This document shows positions 5,325 to 6,382 of a stretch of 6,382 nt of DNA, in pieces; the stretch's first letter is position 1, and each line of letters opens with the position of its first letter. The notes beneath the pieces were generated by a model. It worked only from the letters and a program-made list of their open reading frames with translations. It had not been told where the DNA came from and did no database searches. Both the position numbers and the translations under genes were made by a program. The DNA is from Clostridia bacterium (GTDB taxonomy: Bacteria > Bacillota > Clostridia > Oscillospirales > Acutalibacteraceae): the NCBI GenBank assembly GCA_017552845.1, contig JAFZOE010000093.1, positions 1-6,382 of the forward strand, written 5' to 3'.

Positions 5325-6382
5325 TTATATTCCGAAATATTCCTTCGCGTTGTTGTAAGCGATGTCTTCCGCGAGCTTTTTCAGCATCTTCTCATCGTCG
5401 GGATAGAGACCGTCTTCGACGAATTCGCCGAGCAGGTTGCAGGTGATTCTGCGGAAATACTCGTGTCTCGGGTAGGAGAGGAATGAACGCGAGTCGGTTA
5501 CCATGCCGATAAATTTGCCGAGCGCGCCGAGGTTGCCGAGCGCCTTCATCTGCTCGCGCATGCCGTCGATATGGTCATTGAACCACCAGGCGGAGCCGAA
5601 CTGAATCTTGCTCTGCGCCTCGTCGGACTGGAAGTTGCCGAGCATCGAGCCGAAAACGAAATTATCGCGCGGATTCAATGTGAAAATGACCGTCTTGGGC
5701 AGCGAATTCTCATAGTCGAGAGAGTCGAGAAAGCGCGAGAGTTTTCTCGCCACAAGCTGGTCGTCTATCGAATCATAGCCCATGTCGGGGCCGATTTTTT
5801 CAAACATTTTCCGGTTGTTATTGCGCATCGGGCCGATATGAAGCTCCATTACCCAGCCGCGGCGCGCATATTCCTTCGCGAGGAAGCGCAGCAGAGCGGT
5901 CTTGTATTTGTCGGCGTCTTCAACCGGAACCTCAGCGCCCGATTTCCCGGCTTTGAATATCGAATCAAGCTCGGCTTCGCTTGCCGTTTCATAGGGAATA
6001 TATGAGAATCCGTGGTCGCTCGCGCAGCAGCCGAGCGAGGCGAAGAATTCTATCCTCTCCCCGAGCACTTCGCAGAGCGCTTCAAAGCTTTCTATTCCCC
6101 TGCCCGCGCGCTTTTCCATATCCGCGAGCCAGCCGGTGAACGACGGCAGGTCAATGCTCAGCGCCTTGTCGGGCCTGAAAGCGGGAAAAACCTTGAAAGG
6201 CAGATTCTCCTTCGCGAGAAGCTCATGATATTCAAGCGAATCGGCGGGGTCGTCGGTCGTGCCGAGGTGTGAAACGTTTGACTTGGCGATAAGCTCGCGC
6301 GGGGTAAATCCGCCCGCGGCAATCTTTTCATTTGCCTTCTGCCAGATAATATCCGCCGTCTCTTCGCTGAGAATATCGTAAA
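5325..6382 (-). CDS. uxaC: Uronate isomerase UxaC (glucuronate/galacturonate isomerase), 5' end cut by window edge
   Basis: Cytoplasmic isomerase of the amidohydrolase superfamily that converts D-glucuronate to D-fructuronate and D-galacturonate to D-tagaturonate, the first step of hexuronate breakdown. The frame is open from the right edge of the window to TAA at 5325-5327, giving 351 residues. The family is usually about 470 residues, so roughly 115-120 N-terminal residues, including the N-terminal His-x-His metal motif, lie outside. Family blocks seen, numbered from the first visible residue: GTTDDPADSLEYH (40-52), FRPDKA (68-73), SDHGF (121-125), ELHIGPMRNNN (179-189), NPRDN, FGSAWWFND (261-269), TDSRSF (295-300) followed by PRHEYFRR. 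They match remembered E. coli UxaC nearly block for block. An ATG at 6117-6119 is internal and is not the start, because conserved UxaC sequence continues upstream of it. glpK follows after 40 bases on the same strand, so the two are probably co-transcribed. Identity is very secure; substrate preference between the two uronates cannot be told. Confidence 0.96.
   Translation of the reverse strand, partial: YDILSEETADIIWQKANEKIAAGGFTPRELIAKSNVSHLGTTDDPADSLEYHELLAKENLPFKVFPAFRPDKALSIDLPSFTGWLADMEKRAGRGIESFEALCEVLGERIEFFASLGCCASDHGFSYIPYETASEAELDSIFKAGKSGAEVPVEDADKYKTALLRFLAKEYARRGWVMELHIGPMRNNNRKMFEKIGPDMGYDSIDDQLVARKLSRFLDSLDYENSLPKTVIFTLNPRDNFVFGSMLGNFQSDEAQSKIQFGSAWWFNDHIDGMREQMKALGNLGALGKFIGMVTDSRSFLSYPRHEYFRRITCNLLGEFVEDGLYPDDEKMLKKLAEDIAYNNAKEYFGI

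Noticed and set aside
5571..6272. Plus-strand frames of 144 and 86 codons opposite uxaC
   Set aside because: They are antisense shadows of a clearly conserved uxaC coding region, with no ribosome binding site or known family.

Overview
The window fits a chromosomal segment of a Gram-positive anaerobe of the class Clostridia, probably a gut or host-associated member of the Oscillospiraceae/Ruminococcaceae type. This is an inference from strong AGGAGG-type ribosome binding sites, an AT-rich sigma-A-like promoter in otherwise moderate-GC DNA, a Gram-positive signal peptide and a large modular secreted protein with Listeria-Bacteroides (InlB B-like) repeat modules. No species can be named from the sequence alone. 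All genes lie on the minus strand, so transcription runs from the high coordinates to the low ones.

Right part (3782-6382): a central carbon pair. The 3' three quarters of uxaC (uronate isomerase) enters from the right edge. After 40 bases comes a complete glpK (glycerol kinase, 500 aa) with its own ribosome binding site. The close spacing and shared strand suggest co-transcription. Downstream of glpK, 3640-3771 holds a cluster of stem-loops, two of which have U-tracts and look like rho-independent terminators.

Middle (about 3500-3781): an AT-rich intergenic region of about 280 bases without a gene. It holds the glpK terminators, two perfect 9-bp-arm inverted repeats, and a well-formed promoter (TTGAAT, 17 bp, TATAAT) firing leftward into the next gene.

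Left part (47-3499): one very long reading frame for a secreted modular surface protein of about 1,150 codons. It is split by a single in-frame TAA at 2840-2842. The upstream piece carries the signal peptide. The downstream piece (930 codons) stays open in the same frame and has no usable start for its first 69 codons. Its first ATG has no ribosome binding site and falls inside a domain. TAA also ends uxaC and glpK, so a changed genetic code is not the explanation. This is a nonsense-interrupted gene, a readthrough case or a sequencing/assembly error. At the extreme left edge an AAGGAGG motif announces another minus-strand gene starting just outside the window.

No CRISPR array, tRNA, rRNA, transposon or obviously new system is visible. 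The split surface protein gene is the main item of interest.
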